A DNA stretch of 64,000 bases from CAYXST01 sp964472495 (GCA_964472495.1 CAYYLD010000002.1:1-64000), one strand, 5' to 3'; shown: positions 1 to 7,412, numbered from the stretch's first letter. Numbers and translations are program-made. The notes: generated by a model not told the origin, from the sequence alone.

Positions 1-99
1 CGCGTAAAAATAAAAAAACGACTCAGAAAAAAATAGAGCTGAAGAAATTTTGTAAATGGTGCCGGAAGCATACCCTCCATAAAGAGATGAAGAAATAAA
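1..99 (+). CDS. rpmG: 50S ribosomal protein L33, 3' end only
   Basis: The reading frame is open from the first base and gives the last 32 residues of L33, a small protein of the large ribosomal subunit. The basic stretch, the KKFCKWC motif and the KHTLHKE tail are typical of L33. The first zinc-ribbon half and the start lie outside the window. Only one CxxC pair (C18, C21 of the visible part) can be seen. It is followed after three bases by the MazG-like gene. Confidence 0.85.
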
Positions 100-102
100 G
101 AT

Positions 103-441
103 ATGGATTTAAATGAATATCAAAAACTTTGTCAAAAGACAGCCGTGAAGATTCGTAATAAAGAAAAGGAATTAATGACCTGGGGATTGGGAGTTTCCGG
201 AGAAGCCGGCGATGTGGCTGGCTGTATCAAGAAAACTATTATTCATCGTGATAATCAAAAAGAAGGTATTAGAGAGAACGTTGGCGATACACTCTGGTAT
301 CTGGCGATGATTTGTAATTTCTTCGGCTGGAATCTGGAAGATATAATGAAGGAAAATATTAAGAAACTTGAGAAAAGACACTCCAAAGGCTTTTCTCATA
401 GAGCGACTCGGAAAGATAAAAGAAAGGATTGGAATAAATAA
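103..441 (+). CDS. MazG-like nucleotide pyrophosphohydrolase
   Basis: A 112-residue single-domain all-alpha NTP pyrophosphohydrolase of the MazG superfamily, which hydrolyses (d)NTPs to NMP and pyrophosphate, usually as house-cleaning of abnormal nucleotides. The expected metal-binding acidic pattern is visible: SGEAGD (E34, D37) and ENVGD (E58, D62) on consecutive helices. The length suits the short MazG-like or dUTPase-like members rather than two-domain MazG. The C-terminus is lysine-rich. It begins three bases after rpmG and is probably co-transcribed with it. The substrate cannot be told from sequence. Confidence 0.8.
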   Translation: MDLNEYQKLCQKTAVKIRNKEKELMTWGLGVSGEAGDVAGCIKKTIIHRDNQKEGIRENVGDTLWYLAMICNFFGWNLEDIMKENIKKLEKRHSKGFSHRATRKDKRKDWNK

Positions 442-446
442 TTTAT

Positions 447-519
447 GGGCGCGTAGCTCAGCTGGAAGAGCATCGGTCTCCAAAACCGAAGGTCGCGGGT
501 TCGAATCCTGCCGCGCCTG
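447..519 (+). tRNA. tRNA-Trp (CCA)
   Basis: Complete cloverleaf. The acceptor arms GGGCGCG and CGCGCCT pair with one G-T. The anticodon stem TCGGT/ACCGA holds the loop CTCCAAA, giving anticodon CCA. The T-loop is TTCGAAT and the discriminator base is G519. The 3' CCA is not encoded. It lies five bases after the MazG-like gene and is followed directly by a family C hairpin. Confidence 0.95.
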
Positions 520-524
520 CACGA

Positions 525-580
525 TTTCTGTCTAAATCTTTGATTTAGACAGAAAAATCAGTGTCTCGCCTATGGCGGGC
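525..580. repeat. Family C palindromic element, copy 1
   Basis: A perfect 14-bp stem with a 3-base loop (525-538 with 542-555, around TAAATC-TTT-GATTTA), followed by a small hairpin CTCGCC-TAT-GGCGGG (565-579). The TAAATCnnnGATTTA core recurs at 5.2 kb and in variant form at 12.7 kb. It lies immediately 3' of tRNA-Trp and has no T-run, so a simple intrinsic terminator is unlikely. The rest of 581-675 shows nothing recognisable. Confidence 0.6.
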
Positions 581-675
581 CAATAATTTTGAAAAATAAA
601 AAAGCATTGAGAACGGTTTTTTGTCCCCAACGCTCTGCTTGGGTGGTCTAAAATAATCTAAGTTGGCTTCCATCT

Positions 676-948
676 TTATGGCTCCTTTCTAAGCGCTTTA
701 AGATTGAAAAGTAATTCTCTGGTTTCAGTGATAAGTTTCTGAAGAAATTTTCTTTCTTCCGGACTGATTTCGCCATTAACCAAATGAATAAGTTTAATAA
801 GCTTTGCTAGGTCTCTTTTAGCCAAGTCGGTTATTTTTTGACCAGCCCAGGTAATTTGAGAATTGTCTTTTCCTTCTTTCAGCCCTTGAACAAGCGAATC
901 TTTCCATTCTCTAAGATCATTAGCCGTCTCAAAAATTTCTTCGTTCAC
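676..948 (-). CDS. Hypothetical protein, 90 aa, helical
   Basis: A small, charged, predicted all-helical protein without a recognised domain and without signal or membrane segments. The upstream region is convincing: a consensus promoter on the minus strand (1005-1033) and a strong AGGAGG at 970-965. The start chosen is GTG at 948, 16 bases from that AGGAGG. A three-codon frame (ATG CCG GGG TGA, 956-945) sits at ideal distance from the AGGAGG, and its stop overlaps this GTG, suggesting coupled re-initiation. The gene looks real; its function is unknown. Confidence 0.6.
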   Translation of the reverse strand: MNEEIFETANDLREWKDSLVQGLKEGKDNSQITWAGQKITDLAKRDLAKLIKLIHLVNGEISPEERKFLQKLITETRELLFNLKALRKEP

Positions 949-1004
949 CCCGGCATTTTAACCACCTCCTTTCTATACGGTTTTGGGTTAAAGAACTTTA
1001 TTAA

Positions 1005-1033
1005 ATTATACTATAAAATAGATAAATTGACAA
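1005..1033 (-). promoter_or_regulatory. Sigma-70 promoter for the 90-aa gene
   Basis: Read on the minus strand: TTGTCA (1033-1028), a 17-base spacer, TATAAT (1010-1005). This is a near-consensus housekeeping promoter, with the AGGAGG of the 90-aa gene about 35 bases downstream. Confidence 0.7.
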
Positions 1034-1043
1034 AGAGTTAATT

Positions 1044-1763
1044 ATGGATACAGCTAATCTACCCAATCATATCGTTATTATCCCTGACGGCAATCGGCGC
1101 TGGGCCAGGCGAAAGGGTTTAGCTCCTTGGCGCGGTCATTTGGTTGGCGCTGAAAAAACCAAAGAACTGCTTCAAGCAGTTCTTGATTTAAATGTAAAAT
1201 GTGTTTCTTTTTGGGTTGGCTCTTGGGAGAATTTAACTAAGCGAACTAAAAAAGAAATCAGCACCCTTTTCGGAATATATCAGAAGTACTTTCATCAATT
1301 AGCCCGAGATAAGGAGGTCCATCAGAATCAGGTTAAAGTTGATGTGATCGGTCGCTGGCCAGAAATTTTACCAGCCAAGGCCAAACAATCAATTAAAGAG
1401 GTTATCCAAGCGACTCAAAATTATAATCGTCACTTTCTTAATTTCTTTATTGCTTATAATGGCACCGACGAAATGCTGACCGCCATAAGAGAAATCGTTA
1501 AAGAAGGAAGAAGAGATAAAAATTTGAAAATTACGGCCGGCTTATTGAAACAGCATCTTTGGACTGGTCAATTACCGCCAGTCGATTTTTTAATTCGGAC
1601 CGGTAGTCAAGGCGACCCTCATAACAGCACCGGTTTTATGATGTGGCATTGCGCTGACAGCCAGTTATATTTTACTAAAGAATTTTATCCCGACTTCGGC
1701 AGAGAAGAATTCACTAAAGCAATAAACGATTTTGTTAAAAGGCAGCGGCGTCTTGGAAAATAG
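1044..1763 (+). CDS. uppS: Isoprenyl (undecaprenyl) diphosphate synthase
   Basis: A cis-prenyltransferase of 239 residues, which adds isopentenyl units to make the C55 lipid carrier used by MraY and MurG. The family N-terminal motif appears as IIPDGNRRWA with the catalytic Asp at D15. The SWENL motif is at 60-64, RTGSQGD at 185-191 and a C-terminal RQRRLG. Several usually conserved positions are altered (SWENL for STENW, GSQG for SGE), so it is divergent but has the key residues. It is followed after five bases by a trans-prenyl synthase that would supply its allylic primer. Weak ribosome-binding site. Confidence 0.88.
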   Translation: MDTANLPNHIVIIPDGNRRWARRKGLAPWRGHLVGAEKTKELLQAVLDLNVKCVSFWVGSWENLTKRTKKEISTLFGIYQKYFHQLARDKEVHQNQVKVDVIGRWPEILPAKAKQSIKEVIQATQNYNRHFLNFFIAYNGTDEMLTAIREIVKEGRRDKNLKITAGLLKQHLWTGQLPPVDFLIRTGSQGDPHNSTGFMMWHCADSQLYFTKEFYPDFGREEFTKAINDFVKRQRRLGK

Positions 1764-1768
1764 AATAA

Positions 1769-2848
1769 ATGAGAACAAATAAAATCAATCCGAAATTCAA
1801 TTCCTTTAATCAGGCCCTTTCTCAATACCAACAGGAAATTGATGATGAGTTAGATAGGTTTTTTAATCAGAAAATTAGAGAAAATTCTTTATTTTTTAAA
1901 CAAGCGGTTGGAACAATCAAGATATTAAAGGAGATTAATCTTGGAGGCGGCAAGAGATTGCGGCCTATTTTAGTTAATCTTGGCTATTCTTTAGCGGGCG
2001 GTAAAAATAAAAAAGCTATTTTAGAGGCCTCTTTAGCCGTAGAATTAATTCATAATTATTTTTTGATTCATGATGATATTATTGATGAAGATGAGTTAAG
2101 GCGGGGCAGACCATCTCTTCACGCTTTTTATCGAAAGAAATTCAACGATTTACATTCAGGAATTTCTTTGGCCATGGTGGCTGGCGATATAAGTTGCGCT
2201 TTAGGATATCAGGCTTTAAGCAATAGTCCTTTTCCGGATAGAGAAAAAATAAAGGCTATTGATATTTTGAATAAGATGATAATCAAGACCTGTCATGGTG
2301 AAATGTTGGAATTAATTTTAAAAGAGGAGAAAGTTAAACTCACCGAGAAAGACATACTTAATGTATCTAAACACAAGACCGCTTATTATACCTTTGCTGA
2401 CCCACTCAAAATAGGAGCGGCTTTGGCTGGTCAAAGAGAGCGCTTTTTAGCCAAGTTGGAGAAGTTTGCTTTGCCTTTGGGAATTGCCTTTCAGATTCAG
2501 GATGATATTTTAGGATTATTTGGTTCAGAGAAAGAATTTGGTAAGCCAATAGGTTCGGACATTGAAGAGAATCAGCCCAATCTTTTAATTTTTAAAACAT
2601 TAACCTTAATCGACCCTAAAAATAGGCAAAAGATTAAAAGTTATTTAGGTAGGAAAAAACCGACTCAGAAAGATATTCGAAGGGTAAGAGAAATAGTAAA
2701 AGAGAGCGGCTCTCTTGATTATTGTCAGGAAAAAGCTCAAAATTTAGTTAATAAAGCCAAGTCCATAATAAAACAAATGAGAATGCCGCTAAAAGAAAAA
2801 AAGTTTCTTCTGAAATTGGCTGATTATATTATTGAGAGAAATTATTGA
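1769..2848 (+). CDS. Polyprenyl (geranylgeranyl-type) diphosphate synthase
   Basis: A trans-isoprenyl diphosphate synthase of 359 residues. Visible are GGGKRLRP (59-66), the first Asp-rich motif DDIID (102-106), and a second motif QDDILG (244-249) in which the last Asp is Gly, a pattern I associate with archaeal-like members. It makes linear C15-C20 or longer diphosphates and probably primes the adjacent UppS. Product length cannot be fixed from sequence. The stop overlaps a possible TTG start of the next gene and precedes its ATG by eight bases, so the two are translationally close. Confidence 0.85.
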   Translation: MRTNKINPKFNSFNQALSQYQQEIDDELDRFFNQKIRENSLFFKQAVGTIKILKEINLGGGKRLRPILVNLGYSLAGGKNKKAILEASLAVELIHNYFLIHDDIIDEDELRRGRPSLHAFYRKKFNDLHSGISLAMVAGDISCALGYQALSNSPFPDREKIKAIDILNKMIIKTCHGEMLELILKEEKVKLTEKDILNVSKHKTAYYTFADPLKIGAALAGQRERFLAKLEKFALPLGIAFQIQDDILGLFGSEKEFGKPIGSDIEENQPNLLIFKTLTLIDPKNRQKIKSYLGRKKPTQKDIRRVREIVKESGSLDYCQEKAQNLVNKAKSIIKQMRMPLKEKKFLLKLADYIIERNY

Positions 2849-2856
2849 TAAAATTA

Positions 2857-3501
2857 ATGGACAAACTAATCAATCAGTTAATTGAAGAAGGATACCTCAA
2901 GAGTGAATCAATTATTGAGGCCTTTAAGAAAATCAAGCGGGCTGATTTTGTTCCCCAAGAGATAGTTAGCGAAAAAGGAGAAGATTTTGTAGCTAATTAC
3001 AACGCCCCTTTATCTATTGGCCATGGTCAGACCATTTCCCAGCCTCTGACTGTCGCTTTTATGTTAGAGTTGCTTCAGCCAGCCAAAGGGGATAGAGTTT
3101 TAGACATCGGCTCCGGTTCAGGTTGGCAAACGGCCATGCTTTGTCAGCTCGTCGGTCCGAAAGGTTTTGTTTATGCCATTGAGCGGATTCCTGAACTGAA
3201 GGATTTCGGCCAGAATAATGTTGAGAAGTACAATTTTAAGAACGTAGAATTTATTTGCGGCGACGGCTCAAAGGGATTAGCCACCCAAGCCCCTTTTGAT
3301 AAAATTATTGCCGCCGCCTCGGCTGAAGAAATTCTTCAGTCCTGGAAAGAGCAATTAAAAATAGGCGGTCGTTTGGTCGCGCCAGTGGCTAACAGTGTCC
3401 GGTTAGTGGTTAAAAAAGGAAAAAACAAATTTGAAGAAAAAGAATATCCCGGATTTGTTTTTGTCCCTTTAATCTCCAGGTCTTATGAAAATAACCAATA
3501 A
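2857..3501 (+). CDS. pcm: Protein-L-isoaspartate O-methyltransferase
   Basis: An SAM-dependent repair methyltransferase that converts isoaspartyl residues in damaged proteins to methyl esters. Motifs seen: the substrate loop SIGHGQTISQP, the Rossmann SAM motif VLDIGSGSGWQT, and the acidic end of beta-2 (AIER). I use ATG 2857 (MDKLINQ); a TTG at 2845 would add four residues and overlap the previous stop. The 3' end overlaps mltG by 17 bases. The family is about 210 residues, as here. Confidence 0.88.
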   Translation: MDKLINQLIEEGYLKSESIIEAFKKIKRADFVPQEIVSEKGEDFVANYNAPLSIGHGQTISQPLTVAFMLELLQPAKGDRVLDIGSGSGWQTAMLCQLVGPKGFVYAIERIPELKDFGQNNVEKYNFKNVEFICGDGSKGLATQAPFDKIIAAASAEEILQSWKEQLKIGGRLVAPVANSVRLVVKKGKNKFEEKEYPGFVFVPLISRSYENNQ

Positions 3502-4453
3502 AAAAAGATTTATTTTATTTTTATTTTCAGTCGTTTTACTAATTTTTTTATTAGCTGTTTTTTATATCAGGTATCAAATAATTACTCCCTTAAATCCCGA
3601 TGGCCAAGAGCAATCATTCAATATTGAAAAAGGGGAGGGAGTGAGAGAGATTGCCGCTAATTTAAAAGAAGCCGGGCTGATTAGAAACGGGATTTATTTT
3701 GAATATTATATTCTTTATAAGGGCTGGGCAGCTCGCCTGCAGGCCGGCCAGTACGAACTTAGTCCTTCCTTCAATATCCTTCAAATAGCCCGGAAGATAG
3801 TTAAAGGAGAAGCAATTTCCAATGAAGTGGCCGTAACCGTTCCCGAGGGATTTAATCTGAAGCAAATTGACGCGCGGTTGACCAAAGCCGGTCTGATTGG
3901 AGAAGGGGAGTTGTTGGGCAGGCCCCAGTTAGAAGGTTATTTATTCCCGGATACTTATCGCTTCGGTCCGACCGAGACTTTAGATGAGATTGTCGCTAAA
4001 ATGAGAGCTAATTTTGAACAGAAAATAGGCCAGGATTTAAGGGAAGAGATAGCTAATCAGGGAAAAAGCATTGAAGAAATTGTTATTATGGCCAGTTTAT
4101 TGGAAAAAGAGGTTTCCACTAATGAAGATAGACGATTGGTTTCCGGAATATTCTGGCAGCGGCTTGAAGATAATTATCCTTTAGAATCTTGTGCGACTAT
4201 TGCTTACGTCCTCGGCGTTGACAAATGGCGTTATTCGGCGGCCGAGACCAGGATTGATTCTTCTTACAACACTTATCAGAATGTCGGCTTGCCGTCCGGC
4301 CCGATCTGTAATCCGGGCTTATCGGCTATTGAAGCGGCGGTTTTTCCTCAAACCAGTGATTATTATTTCTTTTTGTCCAAGCCCGATGGGGAAACCGTTT
4401 TCAGTAAAACACTGGAGGAGCATAATCAAAACAAAGCTAAGTATTTGCAGTAG
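3485..4453 (+). CDS. mltG: Endolytic murein transglycosylase
   Basis: A YceG/MltG protein of 322 residues that cleaves nascent glycan strands at the membrane. One N-terminal transmembrane helix (about 9-28) is followed by a LysM-like subdomain and the YceG catalytic domain. It contains EGYLFPDTYRF (150-160) and the catalytic Glu in ASLLEKE (E207). The usual LQSDPT segment is altered to LESCAT. It overlaps pcm by 17 bases. The ribosome-binding site lies inside pcm and is poor. Confidence 0.9.
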   Translation: MKITNKKRFILFLFSVVLLIFLLAVFYIRYQIITPLNPDGQEQSFNIEKGEGVREIAANLKEAGLIRNGIYFEYYILYKGWAARLQAGQYELSPSFNILQIARKIVKGEAISNEVAVTVPEGFNLKQIDARLTKAGLIGEGELLGRPQLEGYLFPDTYRFGPTETLDEIVAKMRANFEQKIGQDLREEIANQGKSIEEIVIMASLLEKEVSTNEDRRLVSGIFWQRLEDNYPLESCATIAYVLGVDKWRYSAAETRIDSSYNTYQNVGLPSGPICNPGLSAIEAAVFPQTSDYYFFLSKPDGETVFSKTLEEHNQNKAKYLQ

Positions 4454-4474
4454 ATTCAACTTTTAAGATATAAT
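4445..4474 (+). promoter_or_regulatory. Promoter for the DJ-1-like lipoprotein gene
   Basis: TTGCAG (4445-4450), an 18-base spacer, TATAAT (4469-4474). Transcription would begin about five bases before the ATG at 4486, leaving almost no leader. Confidence 0.5.
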
Positions 4475-4485
4475 ATATAAGTCAG

Positions 4486-5139
4486 ATGAGAAATTTGACT
4501 TTAAGAACTATTTTAATTCTCCCACTGTTTGTTTCTTTGGCTTTTCTCTCCGGTTGCGCTAAAAAAGAACAAACAGGAGAAACAACTATGCCTCAAGAAT
4601 CCATTGCTAAAAAAGCAGCCTTGATTATTGCTTTTGAGAATTTCAAAGATGAAGAATATTTTATTCCCAAAGAAGTTTTAGAAAAGGCCGGCATTGAAGT
4701 GACTACGGCGAGTAATTCTAAAGGAACAGCTCAAGGAGTCAGCGGCGGGCAAGTGCCAATAGATGTTTCCCTGGATGAATTGAAAATAGAGGATTATGAA
4801 GGAATTGTTTTTATCGGCGGTCCGGGAGCTTTAAAAAATCTTGATAATCAGACCTCCTATCGAATCGCTCAAGAAGCAGTCAGTCAAGGAAAGATCTTGG
4901 CGGCTATTTGCATTAGTCCGGTTATTTTAGCCAAGGCTGGCCTGCTCCAAGACAAAGAAGCGACTGTCTGGTCAAGCGCTTTAGATAAAGGACCAGTTAA
5001 AATTCTCCAAGAAAACGGGGCTAATTATCAAGAAGATGACCTGGTCGTTGATGGGAAAATTATTACCGGTAGCGGTCCGGCGGCGGCTGAAAAATTTGGC
5101 CAGGCCATTGTCCATCTCTTGACTGGCTCTTCAGAATAG
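4486..5139 (+). CDS. DJ-1/PfpI-family lipoprotein
   Basis: A 217-residue protein with a lipoprotein signal peptide (basic N-terminus, hydrophobic 9-21, lipobox LSGC with C24) followed by a complete DJ-1/PfpI domain. The nucleophile elbow is AAICISP (C142), and an acidic partner is available in FENFKDEEYF (50-59). Family members act as glyoxalases, deglycases, chaperones or peptidases, usually in the cytoplasm. Here the sequence predicts an outward-facing lipid anchor, which fits the presence of lgt in this window. Enzymatic activity cannot be assigned. Confidence 0.8.
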   Translation: MRNLTLRTILILPLFVSLAFLSGCAKKEQTGETTMPQESIAKKAALIIAFENFKDEEYFIPKEVLEKAGIEVTTASNSKGTAQGVSGGQVPIDVSLDELKIEDYEGIVFIGGPGALKNLDNQTSYRIAQEAVSQGKILAAICISPVILAKAGLLQDKEATVWSSALDKGPVKILQENGANYQEDDLVVDGKIITGSGPAAAEKFGQAIVHLLTGSSE

Positions 5140-5149
5140 AGTAATATTT

Positions 5150-5329
5150 TTATAGTCAGTTTATCGAACTAAAATAGCCATAGACAATAGGCAATATCCG
5201 CCAGGGGCGGATTCTCAATTTGTTACTAAATCAAAGATTTAGACAAAATTGGAATAAGACCTATCGAGGCGTCAGGTTTTTGTCTATGGCTAGTCCATGG
5301 ATTTTTTTATTTATAGTCAGTTTATCGAA
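5150..5329. repeat. Family C palindromic element between 19-bp direct repeats
   Basis: The sequence TTATAGTCAGTTTATCGAA occurs at 5150-5168 and again at 5311-5329. Between the copies lies an element with outer arms TAGCCATAGACA (5175-5186) and TGTCTATGGCTA (5281-5292). Inside are a hairpin ATCCGCC/GGCGGAT (5196-5212) and an imperfect hairpin around TAAATC-AAA-GATTTA (5216-5251). The second direct repeat abuts the rplJ start codon. It looks like an insertion into the rplJ leader that duplicated the leader end. Confidence 0.65.
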
Positions 5330-5331
5330 TT

Positions 5332-5850
5332 ATGATTTCCAAAGAAAAAAAACAAGCCATCATTAAAGATTTGACCGACAAACTAACTCGTCAGAAGGTA
5401 GTTATTTTTTCTGATTATACCGGTTCAAAAGTGGCTCAATTAGAAGAACTCCGCCAGAAATTGAGAGAAAAAGAAATAGATTATCAAGTAGCCAAGAAAA
5501 CTTTGGTTGATTTAATCTTAAAGAAAGCTGGCTTGGATAAAATTAAGGTTAAAGAGTTGCCGGGTCAAATTGGTTTAGTTTTTGGCTATCAAGATGAAGC
5601 GCTGCCAGCTAAGATTTTGTATAACTTTTCTAAAGAGAACGAATCCTTGAAAATATTAGCCGGTTTAGTTCAGGGTAAATATTTAGACAGCCAGGCCTTA
5701 ATTGAATTAGCCAAGTTGCCCTCCCGGGAAGAGCTTTTGGCCAGGTTGGCCGGCAGTTTGGCGGCACCTCTTAGCGGTTTGGTTAATACCCTTCAAGGCA
5801 ATTTAAGAAAATTGACTTTTATTTTAAAGAATCTGAAGTTAGAGACCTAG
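5332..5850 (+). CDS. rplJ: 50S ribosomal protein L10
   Basis: L10 forms the base of the ribosomal stalk and carries the L7/L12 dimers. The 172 residues match the family in length and pattern: N-terminal globular domain with IFSDYTGSKVAQLEELR, then a C-terminal helix ending in NLKLET that should bind L12. rplL follows after 75 bases, the usual order. There is no Shine-Dalgarno sequence before ATG 5332; the leader instead holds one half of a 19-bp direct repeat. Confidence 0.93.
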   Translation: MISKEKKQAIIKDLTDKLTRQKVVIFSDYTGSKVAQLEELRQKLREKEIDYQVAKKTLVDLILKKAGLDKIKVKELPGQIGLVFGYQDEALPAKILYNFSKENESLKILAGLVQGKYLDSQALIELAKLPSREELLARLAGSLAAPLSGLVNTLQGNLRKLTFILKNLKLET

Positions 5851-5925
5851 GGCTTGAAATATTGTCTCAAAAGAGATAAAATATTCTTTCAGGTTTTAAG
5901 TTAAATAACTTTTAGAAAAAAATCT

Positions 5926-6465
5926 ATGACCGAAGAAAATCTCATCAAGGACAAGTCCGCTTCTGGCGGAAAAGAAAAACTCGTCAAAAACGAGTCTTCG
6001 CCAAAGGACGAACAGGCTGCCTCTGGCGGGGAAGAATCTTCTCCGAAGAAAAAAGAAGAGAAGAAAGAAAAAGAAGTAAAAGTGCCGGTCAAGTTCAAAG
6101 ATTTGGTTAAACAAATTGAAGAGCTTAGCGTTTCCGATTTGGCTGAATTGGTTAAGGTTTTGGAAGACAAATTCGGCGTTAGTGCCGGATTGATGATGGC
6201 TGCTCCGGCGGCCGCTTCAGCTGCGTCGGGCGAAGAAGAGGCAGCTGCCGAAAAAAGCAGTTTTGATTTGGAATTGAAAAGTAGTGGTGACCAGAAGATT
6301 TCGGTGATTAAAGTAGTTAAAGAAATTACCGGTCAGGGACTGAAAGAAGCTAAAGATTTGGTTGACGGCGCTCCCAAGGTAATTAAACAGGGCTTAAAGA
6401 AGGAAGAGGCCGAAGAACTGAAGAAAAAGCTGGAAGAAGCCGGGGCGGCTGTGGAATTAAAATAA
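5926..6465 (+). CDS. rplL: 50S ribosomal protein L7/L12 with long N-terminal extension
   Basis: The stalk protein that recruits translation GTPases. The dimerisation domain (KFKDLVKQIEELSVSDLAEL), an Ala/Glu-rich hinge and the C-terminal factor-binding domain (ISVIKVVKEITGQGLKEAKD) are complete. The protein has 179 residues against the usual 120-130. The extra 45 or so N-terminal residues are Lys/Glu/Ser-rich and are encoded by DNA with short CCGC-CTCTGG-CGG-like hairpins (around 5958-5972 and 6019-6031). No other start removes them neatly. Confidence 0.93.
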   Translation: MTEENLIKDKSASGGKEKLVKNESSPKDEQAASGGEESSPKKKEEKKEKEVKVPVKFKDLVKQIEELSVSDLAELVKVLEDKFGVSAGLMMAAPAAASAASGEEEAAAEKSSFDLELKSSGDQKISVIKVVKEITGQGLKEAKDLVDGAPKVIKQGLKKEEAEELKKKLEEAGAAVELK

Positions 6466-6498
6466 AAAACATCGACAATCGTTGCCGATGCTGCTACT

Positions 6499-7074
6499 AT
6501 GACCAAGGAGATTTTAGAGCAACTTTTTGACTCGCCGGTCAAAGCTAAATTACTGAAATTATTTTTGCGGAATCCGGAGGAGTCTTTCAGATTGAATGAA
6601 ATATCCAGAAAAATCAAAAGTGATAATTATACTTGCCGCCGTCAGATAAAGAAGTTGGAGAATATCCATCTGATTGTTAATCGGGTCAAAGACAAACATA
6701 AGGCCTATTCGGTTAATCCCGATTTTGAGTTTTACAACGAGCTTAAAACCTTAGTTCTCAAATCCAGTCCGGCCTCAAAAGAAAAAATATTGAGTCGTTT
6801 AAAAAATCTGGGCCGAATTAAATTAGCTATTTTAAGCGGTATCTTTATCAACGAAGAAAATTCGCGGGTAGATTTGTTAGTTGTCGGCGACGGTATCAAG
6901 AAAAGAAATCTGTCCGGCTTTTTAAGGGACCTGGAAGCCGAAGTAGGCAGAGAGATTGATTATGTCGTTTTTTCGACAGCTGACTTTAATTATCGTTATG
7001 ATATGTTCGACAGATTCATCCGCGATGTCCTGGAAAAACCTCACGAAAAATTGATTAATAAATTGAAGATATAA
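6499..7074 (+). CDS. Winged-helix protein with nucleotidyltransferase-like domain
   Basis: A 191-residue protein. Residues 1-70 form a winged helix-turn-helix (LLKLFLRNPEESFRLNEISRK is the likely recognition region). The remainder resembles the small nucleotidyltransferase-like domains often coupled to such wHTHs (LAILSGIFINEENSRVDLLV, with an acidic R-V-D-L pattern in place of a clear GSxxxGxxxxxSDxD motif). It may be a transcription regulator whose second domain is a degenerate sensor. The gene starts 33 bases after rplL and ends one base before the interrupted tRNA. Confidence 0.55.
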   Translation: MTKEILEQLFDSPVKAKLLKLFLRNPEESFRLNEISRKIKSDNYTCRRQIKKLENIHLIVNRVKDKHKAYSVNPDFEFYNELKTLVLKSSPASKEKILSRLKNLGRIKLAILSGIFINEENSRVDLLVVGDGIKKRNLSGFLRDLEAEVGREIDYVVFSTADFNYRYDMFDRFIRDVLEKPHEKLINKLKI

Positions 7075-7075
7075 C

Positions 7076-7257
7076 GGGCGCATAGCTCGGGGGTTAAAGC
7101 GTTATTTCACCCTGCACCAAAATTACGGATGATTAGCTCAGCGGTAGAGCGCGTCGTTCACATCGACGAGGTCGCAGGTCCGAATCCTGCATCATCCACA
7201 AGTTTTGGTGCAGGGCAAGCGCAATAGAAATCTCTGGTTAGAATCCAGATGTGCCCA
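7076..7257 (+). tRNA. Interrupted tRNA-like gene enclosing tRNA-Val
   Basis: Both halves of a tRNA can be folded. Acceptor GGGCGCA (7076-7082) pairs with TGTGCCC (7250-7256), with discriminator A7257. A D-arm lies at 7085-7100. The anticodon stem TTATT (7102-7106) pairs with AATAG (7223-7227). The T-arm is TCTGG-TTAGAAT-CCAGA. The anticodon loop is interrupted by about 115 bases that contain a complete tRNA-Val, joined by a 13-bp perfect helix (7110-7122 with 7203-7215). No group I intron core is present. The anticodon depends on unknown splice points, and it could also be a pseudogene. Confidence 0.45.
7127..7198 (+). tRNA. tRNA-Val (CAC), nested
   Basis: Complete cloverleaf: acceptor GGATGAT/ATCATCC, D-stem GCTC/GAGC, anticodon stem CGTCG/CGACG with loop TTCACAT (anticodon CAC), T-loop TCCGAAT, discriminator A7198. 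CCA is not encoded. It lies inside the anticodon-loop interruption of the 7076-7257 tRNA-like sequence, in the same orientation. Confidence 0.93.
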
Positions 7258-7365
7258 CTGATGGGGATAATCTGTGGACAGAAAAGAATGTTTAAATTTA
7301 TGAAATGGCTTAAACAAGCCATTTTTTGATTTAATTCAGATAGATTTTATTCAAAAGATTGGTGT

Positions 7366-7394
7366 TTGACAGGGTTACTTGAGTGACATACAAT
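7366..7394 (+). promoter_or_regulatory. Promoter of the mraZ operon
   Basis: TTGACA (7366-7371), a 17-base spacer, TACAAT (7389-7394). This is the strongest promoter match near the division cluster. The predicted transcript starts at about 7401. Confidence 0.75.
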
Positions 7395-7412
7395 GGGAAC
7401 AAGGTAATCACT

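Noticed and set aside
172..522. Open frame of 116 codons on the minus strand across the MazG-like gene and tRNA-Trp
   Set aside because: Its N-terminal part is the antisense of tRNA-Trp and the rest is antisense to a real gene; a common annotation artefact.
7076..7257. Group I intron in a tRNA
   Set aside because: The interruption is about 115 bases, filled by a tRNA-Val and one helix, with no room for the conserved group I core.
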